From: Eulemur rufifrons
Lineage: Eukaryota; Chordata; Mammalia; Primates; Lemuridae
Direction: 5' to 3'
NCBI RefSeq assembly: GCF_041146395.1
Contig: NC_090986.1
Span: 47,094,001 to 47,158,000, forward strand
DNA: 64,000 nucleotides
The position numbers and the translations under genes are program-made. Below are positions 26,561 to 38,560 of this stretch, piece after piece; position 1 is the stretch's first letter, and each line of letters opens with the position of its first letter. A model generated the notes under the pieces. That model made no database searches. It had not been told where the DNA came from and saw only the letters and a program-made list of their open reading frames with translations.

Positions 26561-27429
26561 ATGTATAATATATATATAAAAAAAGGTAAAGCAAAAGTTT
26601 TGAAGAGACCAATCTAAAAACCAGTTTGGACAAGATGGCATAGTATCCCTGCCATCAGCCACACTATTCCCAAATACCACTGAGAACCATGGAAATAAAG
26701 CAAGAAAAAGCCAAAGGCATATTCTGAAGAAGTAGAAAGATAAAGACACATTTGTTAGGGATCCCAGAATTGGAGGAAGAATGTTCAGATGGGACATCTT
26801 ATAACTGCTAATTTTAAAACAGAAGGTCCAGCATCTTCTAACCTTGAACCTAGTAACAGAAAGCAGCCTGGGTAGTCTCATGCTTTCACTGGGCCAAATG
26901 AGTGTCCCAGCAAATCCAGTGGTATGAGACAGACAGGTGGAATCAACCAAAATCACAGCTGATAAAAAGCAACCAAATCAACTGTCTCTCACATAGAGAC
27001 ACCAGTTGGCCAGGAATTCCAGTAAAAGGCATTCCACCACAGTAAGTGTCTAGCCAAGAAGCGCTATTCCTCTTTTTGAACCAAATAGTCCTTTCCCCTG
27101 ACTACAGACACAGAGCAGCTTCTGTAGGGGGAATTCCACCACAAAAAGATGCCCAGGTTGGGCAATACTCTTAGTCCCCATGGACTATAGAATTCCTTCC
27201 CCAAATAGAGCTATTGGGTAGACAGACAATATTGGCAGTTAAGATAACCTCAGAACATTTGACCAAGGTTAGTAAGCCCCCTTCGTCCCATAAGCCCAGA
27301 TTGAGCTATATGTCAGGTTATTTTATATTTCCATACATAGATGCTTAATCAATGTTTATTGACATAAGCATCCATTTTTGAGTGATTAGCAGTGGTATCT
27401 TTGTGAAATATTAAGTGACCATGCCTGTA
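26561..27429. other. GC-richer unassigned segment, possibly L1 5'-UTR
   Basis: More complex sequence than its surroundings. It starts near GGACAAGATGGCATAG (about 26626), which recalls the AAGATGGC motif common in old L1 5'-UTRs, and repeats ATTCCACCACA at about 27030 and 27134. The 132-codon minus frame (26558-26956) shows no recognisable domain and is read here as chance. Assignment to L1 is a guess. Confidence 0.35.
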
Positions 27430-28450
27430 TAGGCCTATGTTTTTACTTCCAATTCTGTTTCATTACCTTATTTTTACATTTTTCAACCAATAATATACCA
27501 TCTAAACTACTGTTTCTTTACAGAAAGTCTTGTGCATTCACAGTGTTAGTCCTCCAAATTTATACTTTAAGTTAGCATTGGCATTTCAGATCCTTTGTAT
27601 TTCCATATCCATTTCTAAATAAGCTTGTCAACTTACACAGACACATACAAATTACCCCCTGAGACTTTTATTGAGATTACATTGAATATATAGATTAATT
27701 TTAAGAAAATGATACCTTAATACTGAATCTTACAATGTATAAATATGGTATTGCTCTATGTTCTTTAATTTCTCCTTTCATTTCCCCCAACAATATTTAG
27801 CAGTTTTTTATTGTAGTGGTTTTTCACATTCTTTATTAGGTTTATTCCTAGGTATTTGATTTTTATTCTATCATAAATGACATTATATTCCAATAGAAAA
27901 TCCTGACTATAAGATAGTTGTTTAGAGAAATAAAATAGATACTCATATATTGAATAAATACCCAGCAGCCTTCCTCAATTCTCTTATTCATTTTACTTAA
28001 TATTTCGAAGTTCTTTTAAATTTTCTATGTATACAATTATGATATCAGCTAGTAATGAGTTTTGTTTATTCCTTTTCAAACTTTGTACCTGTAATTCTTT
28101 TTTTGTTTTTGTTAAATAAAAATCACAATAATATATTAATTTTTCCTTAATTCAGTGGGAAAATAGTCAATATTTCTATGTTAAAAATGATATATTCTTG
28201 AGAATATATTATGTATATATGTATTTTGAATATACTCCTCATTAAAATGAGGAAGTTTCTTTCTGTTCTTAATTTCTTGAGTTTGCTTATTTGTTTGGTT
28301 TTTATCAGAATAGGGGTTGAATTTTATCAAATAATTTTTGCATCTATTTAGAAAATTATATCTATGCACATTTTTCTTCAAAATTTGACTAACATAGTTG
28401 ACTTGATTGAATTTTTAATTAAACCACCCTTGCTTTTCTTGAATTTAGGT
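27430..28450 (-). mobile_element. Old L1 ORF2 reverse-transcriptase region
   Basis: Antisense old L1 in order: TTACTTCCAATTCTGTTTCATT, TTGTATTTCCATATCCATTTC, TTGAGATTACATTGAATATATAG, AGGTTTATTCCTAGGTATTTG, TTTTCTATGTATACAATTATG, GGGGTTGAATTTTATCAAAT and ACCACCCTTGCTTTTCTTG. Heavily mutated, with no usable frame and no 3' end. Confidence 0.72.
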
Positions 28451-29364
28451 AGTAGATATATGAGCGTTCTTCACATACGTCTTTCAACTTTTTTGCATAT
28501 TCAAAAATGTTTGAATTAGAAGTTATGGAAAATACCGAGTATGGAGGAAATGGGAAAGTGGAGTTACATTCTGGATTAGTGTACAAAGTAGGTTTATACA
28601 CTTAAACATGGCTACATAGGGAAAACCACAGGCCACAACACAGAGGGGCTAATCCCTCACTGCATGTGAGAATGGAGATCAAAAGTCACCGCTTCTGTAG
28701 GCAGATATACGCAAGAGGAGGATAGGTAATGTTTGGAGCCATCCATACCTTTTCCTTTTCTCAAACTCATACACCAGTCAAGTCTTACTTTCTCTCCTGG
28801 AGATATGTGAGTGAAGGGATAAATGGAACCCTGAAATGATATGCTTTTGAAATTTTTTTTTTCATTTTAGATGTTTCAACAGCATCTTGATATACCCTAT
28901 AATTAACATATAATCTCTTTAACATGATATTTCACTCTTCTGGTGAAGCCACAATTCAAGTATTCAACCTTGAAACATTTTTTAAAAATTTAAGCCCATA
29001 TCTAATCCATCACTAATGTTGATGTAAACTTTACCTGCTAAATAGTGTTTTAGCAATGCTATATTGTAAAATTTTGTAATGAGAATTTAAAGATATCGAA
29101 AACTATGTAACAATATTTTAACAATACCGAGATGCCCTGGTTTTGAATGCTGAAGTCCTTCCCATCATGAATGTCCCAGGGATAATATTAAATTTGTTTT
29201 CCTAGTAGGCTTGAGTCCAAAGGAACCAAATACAGACGTTTTTAAATGCAACTCCTATGTCTGGCAGATTTCCAGTTTCTGAGCCAATAGTGGTGATGGT
29301 ATTTTTTTGCTTTTACTTTTCTCCACTTGTATAATTTATAATTATACATCCAAACAATTATCAG
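28451..29364. other. Unassigned sequence
   Basis: No recognised repeat. A somewhat more complex block spans 28600-28830. The minus frames at 28181-28381 and 28419-28601 fall largely in the L1 or at its edge and are not genes. Confidence 0.45.
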
Positions 29365-29620
29365 ACTCCAGGCCCCCTAAAATAGCCTCCTAACTAATCT
29401 ACACTAGTTTGTTCTATCTCTGTGTTTGGTACTCATTATCTTTACTGTGGCTGAAGAATTTCTTAAAATTAGGTCAAAGTACTTCACTATCTCAGCTTAT
29501 GGATATCAAAAGCTCCTAATTGCTTTTAAGGTGCAGGCAAAATGCATTAAAGTGGCCTAATTAATCTCTTAACATACTCTGTCACTGATCTTATTATCAG
29601 CTTAACCTGCACTGTGCACT
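29365..29620 (+). mobile_element. L2 LINE fragment
   Basis: Sense L2 pattern: CCTAAAATAGCCTCCTAACTAATC, then TTAAAATTAGGTCAAAGTAC, AAAAGCTCCTAATTGC and GTGCAGGCAAAATGC. Diverged and without a 3' terminus. Confidence 0.5.
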
Positions 29621-29668
29621 AATTTTATATCTCTGCTGAGTCTCATCCTTCCTAGGCTTGCAGCTAAG

Positions 29669-29805
29669 CGATAGGGAGAGGGGGGAAAATGGAGCAAGAG
29701 GAGGAGGTTGAGGAGGAAGAGGAAGGAGGCAGGAAGAAGAAGAAGGATGAAGAGGAGGAAGAGGATTAGAAGGTGGAGGAAGTAAAGAAAAAAGAAGAAA
29801 CAATC
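29669..29805. repeat. Purine-rich (GGA/GAA)n tract
   Basis: About 135 bases almost entirely G and A on the plus strand. The minus strand frame (29597-29803) becomes a Pro/Ser/Leu low-complexity peptide and is rejected as a gene. Candidate triplex or polymorphic tract. Confidence 0.88.
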
Positions 29806-30687
29806 ATAATAATAAGTGGTGATTATGATTCTTGAGATATGAAGAAAGGTCTATGTGAGTAAAAATGTTAAACAACATATATTAATATTGCAAAGATTAA
29901 GGGAAAACAAACTGCTCCACACTGAAATTGAATAGCTATCTACTCAAATCCATCTGATCCAAAGCAAACTTTTGCGAAGTTCTTTGATAGATTAGCAAAA
30001 ATATGTTAGTGATACACTAAATGGTGGATCTCCTTGTAGCAGTTGCTCCACACAGTTCATGTTGCTGGCATCGTTATAACTACACAGCAGGTTTTTCTAA
30101 TAAACTATTTAGCATCTTGCTTGTCTTCCTAGTACCTTCATTTACATTTTAAGTTAGCTTTCCAATCCTTCATCTTTCAATCCCTTCTTTGGTGGTAAAA
30201 TGCATTGTGTCTTACATACGCACGCGTGCGTGCACACACACACACACACACACAGAACTAATAAAAACAAAGCAACCTTGTCTACTGTAGAATTCATAAC
30301 ATGTTTTTTGTTGAAAACTCTAAAGCTGTTTAATCACAGATTTTCCAAAGAAGGTGCTAAAGATCTTTTTGAAATATGGTAAGTAGGACTACCTATCCCA
30401 AATAGAATATTAATGCCTTTTCTTGAATCCATATTTTCCCCCTTTGGAAAAAGCACAGGTTAATAGTTTATAATGGGGTATTTTGTCAAGGTGATGGGGT
30501 ATAAAGCCATAACCCTTTTCTTTTCATGGTGATTTCTAAAATTATAAGAAAAAAGAAAGGAAGAAAAAGAAACACATACACAAAAAAAGAAGAGGAACTC
30601 AATGGAGGCTACAAATTTTTCTTCATATATGTTCACAAAATTTTATAGAAAGTATGAAAACACATTTTTAATTCTAGTTCTCTAAAG
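29806..30687. other. Unassigned sequence with a CA repeat
   Basis: A CG-interrupted CA microsatellite is at 30219-30255 and an A-rich purine run at about 30545-30595. Otherwise no feature is recognised. Confidence 0.5.
30219..30255. repeat. (CA)n microsatellite with CG steps
   Basis: Starts with an alternating CACGCGTGCGTG segment and continues as about eleven CA units. Alternating purine-pyrimidine sequence of this kind favours Z-DNA. Confidence 0.9.
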
Positions 30688-31148
30688 CAGCAGTCCCCAA
30701 TCTTTTTGATACCAGGGACGGGTTTCATGGAAGACAATTTTTCCATTGACTGGGTTGGGAGTTCGTTTCAGGATGATTAAAGTGCATTACATTTATTGTT
30801 AAGTCAAACCTCTCTGCTAATGATAATCTGTGTTTGCAGCCGCTCCCCAGCACTAGCATCACTGCCTCAGCTCCACCTCAGATCATCAGGCGTTAGATTC
30901 TCATAAGGAGCACACAACCTAGATGCCTCACATGCACATTTTACAGTAGGGTTCCTGCTCCTAGGAGAATCTAATGCCTTGGCTGATCTGACAGGTGGAG
31001 CTTATGCAGTGATGCAAGTGATGGGGAGTGACTGTAAAAACAGATGAAGCTTCTCTTGTTCATCTGCCACTTACCTCCTACTGTATGGCTGGTTCCTAAC
31101 AGGCCATGGATGAGTATTGGTCTGCAGCCCAGGGATTGGGGACAGCAG
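30688..31148 (+). mobile_element. hAT-type non-autonomous DNA transposon, complete
   Basis: Terminal inverted repeats CAGCAGTCCCCAATC and GATTGGGGACAGCAG enclose 461 bp. An exact 8-bp duplication CTCTAAAG lies at 30680-30687 and 31149-31156, the length expected of hAT transposition. Internal text includes GTTTCATGGAAGACAATTTTTCC, ATCATCAGGCGTTAGATTC and its near-inverse GAGAATCTAATGCC. No transposase is encoded, so it was moved by an enzyme made elsewhere. The termini resemble the CAGGGGTCCCCAACC ends of a common mammalian Charlie-group element. Confidence 0.85.
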
Positions 31149-31156
31149 CTCTAAAG

Positions 31157-32899
31157 GACATTAGAAATCCTCAGTTGCCTATAAACAAAGCTCAAGTAGT
31201 GATCGTGGTTCAAATTTGTAGGTTAATTTCCTACGCTCAGTGATAAAGATTAAAACTTATTTACCTTTTTATTCACTATCAAATTGGAAAATAATCAGCA
31301 TAATTTTTTCACAATGCTGGAGGCACTGCAGTGAGCTACTTTTCTGTGTGAGCCTTAATTAAAATCTGTAGCCATTTAACTTCTACATTCGTACTCTTGA
31401 CTTCTGTTCAGCAATGTTTAGTCAACGGGGTTATAAAGGATGATAATATAGATAGCAAAATAAAATGGATGCTAAAAAATAGATTTCTATTTTCATTCAA
31501 ATACATATTCATTTTGCTAGTCCCATGTATGGCAGAAATCACTCATCCTCAAAGATTTCAACACACTTAAAGAATATCCAAGAAAGAAATTGAGAAAATA
31601 TCTCATAAATGCAAGCAAAACTCTACCTTTAATAAAAAGTAAGTTAAAAAAAGTAAAGTAAGTTTGAAAAGCATGAATTTTTGCACATATTGATCAAATT
31701 TCTCATAAAATCACCCAACTTTTCATTCTAACTATTCATTAACCATTCCAAGAGTTATTAAATTTTTAAGAACATGGTTTTAGCTAAAATTATATTTGTA
31801 TGAAGTGTATACTTATATGTTACATATGTAAATATGTAAAAACTGGAAGATTAATGTTTCAAACAGACTTTCATATTCTCACAGAAAGCCACTAACTAAA
31901 TCCAAAATTCATTAAAATAACGAAAGGGCCATATATTCTTAGAAATACTACATAATTCTCAGAGTGCCTAGACCCTTGCATTAAGGAGTTTACACAGTAA
32001 TCACTTGCTACAGTCATAATTAAATGTCATGCACAATAGAAAATTTTTTTAAAAAGCATCCATTTTTTTAGATAAATTCTTGTCTTTTAAATAATTTAGC
32101 AATTAGTTGATTGTGTTAAATCTAATAAATTATTGTAAACAAATAATCATAGCAAATATGGATTAGAGACCTTTCAGTCAAGCCCTATAGAAATGTAGGG
32201 GATAATCTTGTAAATATTTCAAATATCTTTCATTCATAGTCCTTAAACAAAGCTTGCATGGAGATTTAAAATGTAGTTTATTGATTTCTTGCTACTAGAA
32301 AGATAATGTTCTGTGTAAAAACCAATAAGAGGAGTGGAAAAGCGACTGCTTTCCCTTGTTTGGGAGGTTGGACTAGACTTGATCAGTCCTTTCAGTTCTA
32401 TCTAATTGTCCCTCATGCTCTGAAATTCCCACCAATGCAGTACATTTGCATTGTGAAATATTTAAGAAATAGGTTGAAAACTCTGCATTCTTTCAGAAAA
32501 ACTTACAGATTACTAACATGATCAGAGAAATGATTTTTATCAAATTGTCCTCCACATTCTCTCAGGTCAAATTCATTTCATATCCTTAACTTTAATCAAC
32601 CTCCAGTTAACTTTCCAATAAGGAAAGAAAAGTATGACTCAAATAAAAGTATAAAAATAAAAAGATCATTTACATGATTATTTATAAGGAAACTATCACA
32701 ATTCCATTTTTACAATATACATTTATACATGCAATGCCTTATACCTGAATAATATATGAATATAATAAACTAATTTCATACAAACAAGACTTTATACTTA
32801 AATGATTCTCTTTTAAACATAGTTTTAATAATCTAATCATGAAAGGATAAATTATTGCAATATATTTATTTTTATAAACTAATCAATCAGAAATAAAGT
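31157..32899. other. Unassigned AT-rich sequence
   Basis: No recognised element apart from a possible ancient repeat trace near 32360 (GGGAGGTTGGACTAGACTTG). The 32306-32521 plus frame has no domain. Confidence 0.45.
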
Positions 32900-33700
32900 A
32901 CTTAGAAATTTTGTTGTTTTGGGGGGAAAAACCCTCACAAGCCTTTTTTCCTTTTCTATAGGACGTTGTTCATGCATTGAAAAAGAGAATTTTCTGACCC
33001 CATTTTTACTGGGCTGCTTTCTCTACAAATAGCAAAGGTCTAGTTATTATTAGCAGTGCCCAATAGACCTACAGGTGAAAGGATTATTGAATATGGCATA
33101 CATTTTGTTAGGAAAAGGCACTAGAGAAAAATACAGCTGCAGGGTTATTATAAAAATATGCTTTTGCTTAAAGGTAAATTGCAAGAAAATTTTTTTTCTT
33201 CCCTATTTTAATTAGGTAATCCTGGGCATATTTTACATGCCGGTAACTTCAAGTGGTGAGGAAAACGAGTGTAATTTAGAAACTAATAGTTTCTAAAATA
33301 ACCTTTTAAGATATTTTTGTTGGTCTCTCGAAGTTCTACCAGCTGGTTAGCAATTACAGAAATGCTGTAAAACGTATCATTCTGGGACAGCTGAATTACT
33401 GGAAACTTTAGTGGAGTAGGATCAAAGGCTGACAAGGGGCTCTACTTAGAAGATAAAGAAAGTACAATAGGGTTGTGAAAAGTTTTATTTGAGATCATTT
33501 CCTTATCTCCCGAAGACTGAATAAAACTTTTGAAACATCAGCAATCCAGAGCAATCCACTTTCCTCTGACCTGAGCTTCTTTAAGCCAAATGCTGCAGTT
33601 TAATACTTTGATTTGCTGGGAGGGCAGGGAGGGGATGGAAGAAAAGAACAGAACAAAAAAGGAGAAGAAAAGAGGAAAAAGGTTGATTTGTTGTATCACG
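32900..33700. promoter_or_regulatory. Repeat-poor block, candidate conserved non-coding element
   Basis: About 800 bp with no recognisable transposon and with denser, more varied sequence than its neighbours. It contains three CAGCTG E-boxes (33134-33139, 33340-33345, 33388-33393), an AATTAGGTAAT homeodomain-like stretch near 33212, and a perfect inverted repeat at 33275-33297. No open frame is present. Regulatory function is inferred only from absence of repeats and motif clustering, so this is a candidate and nothing more. Confidence 0.3.
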
Positions 33701-34139
33701 CAAAGCAAACTCTCTTACATAGTCAGGTTAGGAGTTAGAGTACATTGTTTTATTCAAATGTGCTTTTAAATAGAGAAGGCTATTATCACATATGCTATAT
33801 TCTTATTAAATTATTATAATATAAATAAAATTTACATTAATATAATTATGAATACAGATATGATTCATAGTATTAAAAGAATTCATTGTACTAATATACT
33901 TCATTTCTGTAGATAGAAATTTTACTAAAATAAAATGTATATTATATGATCCTTGATTTACTCAGTCATAAGGAAAATCTAATGATGTTTTTCACAGATG
34001 AGTTAGAAAACATTAGATGGAATTCTCAGATTTCCTTTCCTCTCTAATATATTTTCCATGTACCCACTAAAAGAGGTCAACTCTTTTCTAAACTGGATCC
34101 ACTGATCTATTTTTTAGGCTAAATCTCTTCTCCCCTTTT
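33701..34139. other. Unassigned AT-rich sequence
   Basis: Nothing recognised. Confidence 0.5.
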
Positions 34140-35110
34140 AATTATCCCCACTTTTTTTTCACTATATTCAAGCATCGTTCTTGCTAAAGCACTTTTATAT
34201 GTATTAATGTAAGTATCTCCTGAATGGGAAAACAGAATAAAACAAAGTATCTCTTGACTCCTGGCATGCCTTCCTGATTGTTGGTTTCATTCTTTGCTTT
34301 CATGCTAGCAAACTGCAATTTATGGAGAAAATTCTCTACAGCTTGCCATTCTACTCAACTTCCATCATTTCTTTACTCATTGAATTATTACTTCAGTCCT
34401 ATCAATGTACTGAAATTCCATTGCCAAGGTCACTAATGAAACTTTTGTTACTAATTCATATATATATACATACATACATATGTTTTCTTATTATAATTCA
34501 GCTATAATTGTGATTGTTTTCTAAAGCTTCCCCCCTCTCTTCCATTTGCCTCATTAACGATATGTTCTCCTACATCTCTGGCCATTTATTTTTAGTCATT
34601 TTTATGAGTCCCATTTGCTCCACTAAAGCATACAATTTTGATTTCCCCAGGCTTTTTTTCTCTTATCTTATTTCTTTTCTGTCTGCACTCACTCTGTCAA
34701 GGTGATCTATTCTATGACTCTACCTTTATTTGTTAATATCCACAAATCTGCATTTCCAGCCCATCTCCATTTCTCATAAATTCAACAGCTATACATCCTG
34801 GAGTTGGGCATCTGGAGGCCATATGCCATCTCTTATTACACCATAAGAAAACTGATTCATTGTATTTTTTCTCAAAAATGATTTTTTAGTATTCTTTATT
34901 TAGAGCTGTATGCTACAATTTACCACTATCCGTGAGATAACTTTTTATATTGCTCTTACCTCAATTTTCATCTATGTGACTGTCTCTTCTCTACAGACTG
35001 TGTGTGTACTTAATTCTTGGCTCTATTGCCTCTTTCCTCAAACATTTGGTTTTCTATAGGATATCTCCTACCACTTTAACCTTGAAATCATCATGGATCT
35101 CAAGACATAG
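34140..35110 (+). mobile_element. L2-like LINE ORF2 remnant
   Basis: Several blocks follow an L2-type reverse-transcriptase region in sense order: ATTCCATTGCCAAGGTCACTAATG (34415), CATCTCTGGCCATTTATTTTTAG (34573), AAATCTGCATTTCCAGCCCATC (34744) and CAACAGCTATACATCCTGG (34783). Highly decayed. The three plus frames in this area (34322-34507, 34514-34705, 35004-35234) are read as LINE debris. Confidence 0.45.
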
Positions 35111-36124
35111 GATGGCAATACAACACTGTGAATTCATTGTTCTTGTTCTGAGTCTGAGCAAATTACCAGAAAAACTGATTTCAAAAATTTATGTTAATAA
35201 GTTGCATGTCCTCCAGCCTGATTTCCACTCTTAACACTCAAATCATGGACAGAAAATTATGATGAGTTCTCTATTTTGTCTTGTGGTTTGAGGGGAAGAG
35301 AAGACTGGAGGGGCAGATGATAGCCTGGTCCACAGTTATGTTCCCAGATAGTCTAAAGTAAAACTTGTCTATTCCACATGCCATGTACTTAGTGAGAGGG
35401 TCACTAAAATTAACCATTCAGAGAAAAAGTTAGTGGGAGAAAATAAACACCAAAAAACCTACTCAGTCAAGAAAATAAGCCAACTTGGTAATCATTTTCT
35501 TTATGAATAGATATCCACTGTTAATCATGTAGTTTAAAAAAGTGGTAGATATTAAAATCACTAAGAAGAAGCCTAAAAATAGCAACTAAATAACAAAATT
35601 ACAAAAAAAGATAATTTGGAAAATAAAATATATTTAACACTTTTAAAAATTAGTATTCTCAATTATAAATGAGAATATATTATGGTTTCCTATCTAAATG
35701 TATCAAAGATGTTACATTCAATTCTTATCTATTCAATATATTTGCCTCTCCCCCAAATTAATCCTATAAGTAGAAAATAAAGTTGAGGAAATACCCCAAA
35801 ACATAAGCTAAGTGATAAAAACTTCAGAAAATATTTCAGAATGAAGTTTCTTAATTTCCTAAAACTAAATGTATTATTCCTTAATAAGTCTTAGATTTCT
35901 CTTTGTTATGTATCTCCTACCTACCTCTTCCACCTCACTTACTTTCCACCAGGCCATTCCCTGACATCTGTGCTCCAGTCAAACCAACCTTCTTTCAGTC
36001 ATTTATCTATATCATTTATCTATATCTATTACATGTTTCACCAGTAACATTGTTTTATAACTTTTCTTCTAGGTTATCTCCTATTTATCTTCCTGATTTC
36101 AGCTAAAGCTTCACATCCCTCAGA
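35111..36124. other. Unassigned AT-rich sequence
   Basis: No feature recognised. The stretch just before 36124 is pyrimidine-rich. Confidence 0.45.
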
Positions 36125-36545
36125 AAGAAAACTCTGTTTCTATGAGTTTGCTACTTTTGATACTTTATATAAGTGGAATCATATAGTATTTGTTCTTCTG
36201 TGACTGACTTATTTTACTCAGCATAACATCCTCAAAGTTCTTCTATGTTGTTGCACACCTCAGGATTTCCTCCTTTTTCATGGTTAAATAACAGTCCATT
36301 GTATGTATACAACTCATAGAAACAAAAAGTAGAATGGTGGTTTTCAGGGGCTGTGGGGAGAGGAAAATGGGATGCTGCTATTCAATCAGTATAGAGTTTC
36401 AGTCACGCAAGATGAAAAACTTTTAGAGATGCGCTAGACATTGTGCTTGTAATTAACAATACTGTACTGTGCACTTAAAAACTTAACTGGCTAGATCTCA
36501 TGTTTAAATGTTTTTACCACAACAAAAAATACTTTAAACAAATAC
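36125..36545 (+). mobile_element. Old L1 3' end with 5' inversion
   Basis: Positions 36125-36310 are antisense L1 (ATAAGTGGAATCATATAGTATTTG, CATGGTTAAATAACAGTCCATTG) and 36311-36545 are sense L1 3'-UTR (AAAAAGTAGAATGGTGGTTTTC, ACAATACTGTACTGTGCACTT, TTACCACAACAAAAAATAC). The switch at about 36310 is the pattern left by twin priming during L1 insertion. It is an L1M-type relic. Confidence 0.72.
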
Positions 36546-36603
36546 TAGAATTTGATAAGAAAGAGATATATAGTGCATCTTAAATAGTTTTATAATTTAA
36601 AAA

Positions 36604-37372
36604 ACTATTTGATGCAAATTAAAACCACAATAATATATCATCTTACACCAATCAGAATGGCTACTATTAAAAAGACAAAAAATAAGAGATGTTGGAGAGG
36701 ACGTGAAGAAAAGGGAACTCTCATACACTATTGGTGAAAATGTAAATTAGTGCAACCTTTATGGAAAACAGTATGGAGATTTCTCAAATAAGTAAAAATA
36801 GAGCTACCATATGATCCATCAATCCAACTTCTAGATATTTACCCAAAGGAAAAGAAAGCAATATATTAAAAAGTTACCCGTACTCATATGTTTATCACAG
36901 CACTATTCAAAATAGCAAAGATATGGAACCAACTCAAGTGTCCATCACTGGATAAACGGATAAAGAAAATGTGGCCTATATACACAAAAATACTATTCAG
37001 CTGTAAAAAAAAAGAATGAAATATCTATTGCAGTAACATGGATGGAACTGGAGGCCATTATCTTAAGTGAAACAACTCAGACATGGAAAGACAAATGGCA
37101 CATGTTCTCAATTGTAAGTGGGAGCTATTAATAAATAACATATATACACAGAAACAGAGTGTAGAACAATGGACAGTGGAGACTCAGAGGGTTAGAGGAG
37201 TGGAGGGAGGTGAATCCTGGGAGTTTACTTGGCAGGGTACAATGTGTGCTGCTTCAGTGACACGTGCACTGAAAGCCCTGACATCACCACAATGCAATAT
37301 ATCAATATAGAAAAATTGCACTTGTACTACATGAATATATACAAATAAAAAAAAAGAAATGGAAAAAAAAAT
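36604..37372 (+). mobile_element. L1 (L1MA-like) 3' end, plus strand
   Basis: Colinear sense L1 from the ORF2 C-terminal region (AATTAAAACCACAATAATATATC, ATGTTGGAGAGGACGTGAAG, GGAAAACAGTATGGAGATTTC, CATCACTGGATAAACGG) to the 3'-UTR (ACAATGTGTGCTGCTTCAG) and AATAAAAAAAAAG tail. 5'-truncated; all frames are broken. The short plus frame 37083-37310 is part of it. Confidence 0.85.
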
Positions 37373-37544
37373 AGTTTCCAAGCCTAGGGGCAAAAAAAAA
37401 GAAAGGGGAAAAGAAAACAAAAACCCTTATTTCCTTATGACCTATGACCCTGAAATTAGCTCTCATAGGACTATGTAATTCTTCTTTTCAGCTTTTATTG
37501 TAGGTACTAATTTAAACTTGTCAGAGAATAACCATAACTTAGAG

Positions 37545-37780
37545 TTTAAATGCACAGGATTTGATATTAAATTAACTGAGTCAAACCGTAGTTCTAGCTC
37601 CAGCTGTATAAACATGGGCAAATCACTTCACTGTCCATTGTCTCTGTTTCCTCATTTGTAAAATGGATATATTTATAACATTTATGTCATATAGTTGTGA
37701 GGATTAAAAACAGTGATTTTTATAAAGTGATTATAATAGGGACTAGCATAGAGTAAGTGCTCAATAAATGCTATTACTTT
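37545..37780 (+). mobile_element. MIR SINE
   Basis: Sense MIR: GGGCAAATCACTTCACTG, GTTTCCTCATTTGTAAAATGG, GTTGTGAGGATTAAAAACAG, then GTAAGTGCTCAATAAATGC. Nearly full length. Confidence 0.85.
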
Positions 37781-38394
37781 TTAAATGATTACATGATTAT
37801 ATATGTTTCATTCATTAGATTCTGAGACATGAGAACAAGGATTGAGTTTGCTTTGGCACACAGTTTATACAAGTTTGGATTTTTTATTACAATTAACAGA
37901 AAAATCATTACCACTGTTTTGAAAAAATATTTTTATTCTATCACTTAAAAGTTTAAAGTATGTTACCAATATTAATAAAAGAGAGGTTTTTTTTTTTTTC
38001 TCTCTCATCTCTTTCTTCTGGCGTCCATAATGAGATTATCATTATCATTTGAAGGCTAAGTGCTTTAGTGATTCCAGAAGGATGCTGTTTGCAAATTGGT
38101 CCATAAGCTTGGTAATTTAAATCCAACTGGGAAGAGGTGGTGAGCTTCATTCTTTGAAGCCACTAGCAATCACATGTCACATCTCATTAACCCAAACTGG
38201 ACCAAGAATAAACAGACAAAATGCTGTAGTCATGTGATTCAGTTTTCTTAAGCCAATCAAGTTTAATAATTATTCTTGGAGTAAGTCAATCCTACTGATA
38301 TCATATGGCTGAGTTGGAAAAGGAGAAAAAGTCTTAGGATGCAACCAGAAAATCTCATTATGCCTCAAGAGGTAGCACAATACTTAGATTCATT
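37781..38394. other. Unassigned sequence
   Basis: A T-run at 37990-38000 is followed by a moderately complex block (38020-38330). No repeat or gene is identified. The minus frame 37953-38150 has no domain. Confidence 0.45.
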
Positions 38395-38560
38395 ATGCAG
38401 CACTTATTACCTATGCAGCCTACAAATATTAATGTATTCAATTCTCATAAACACTCTATGAGTTTTGTATTATTATTATTATTTTCATTTTATGAATGAA
38501 TATACTGAGATATAGAAAACTTAGGTAAGTTGCTTAATAGGTTACAACTCTTAAATATCA
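38395..38560 (-). mobile_element. MIR SINE fragment
   Basis: Antisense MIR: CAATTCTCATAAACACTCTATGAG, TATTATTATTATTTTCATTTTATG, ACTGAGATATAGAAAACTTAGG. Contains a short (TTA)n. Confidence 0.65.

Noticed and set aside
26558..26956. A 132-codon minus-strand open frame
   Set aside because: No recognised domain or signal. It sits in a segment that may itself be old L1 5'-UTR, and the peptide composition looks like translated non-coding DNA.
29597..29803. Pro/Ser/Leu-rich minus-strand frame
   Set aside because: It is the antisense of a (GGA/GAA)n purine tract; low complexity explains its openness.
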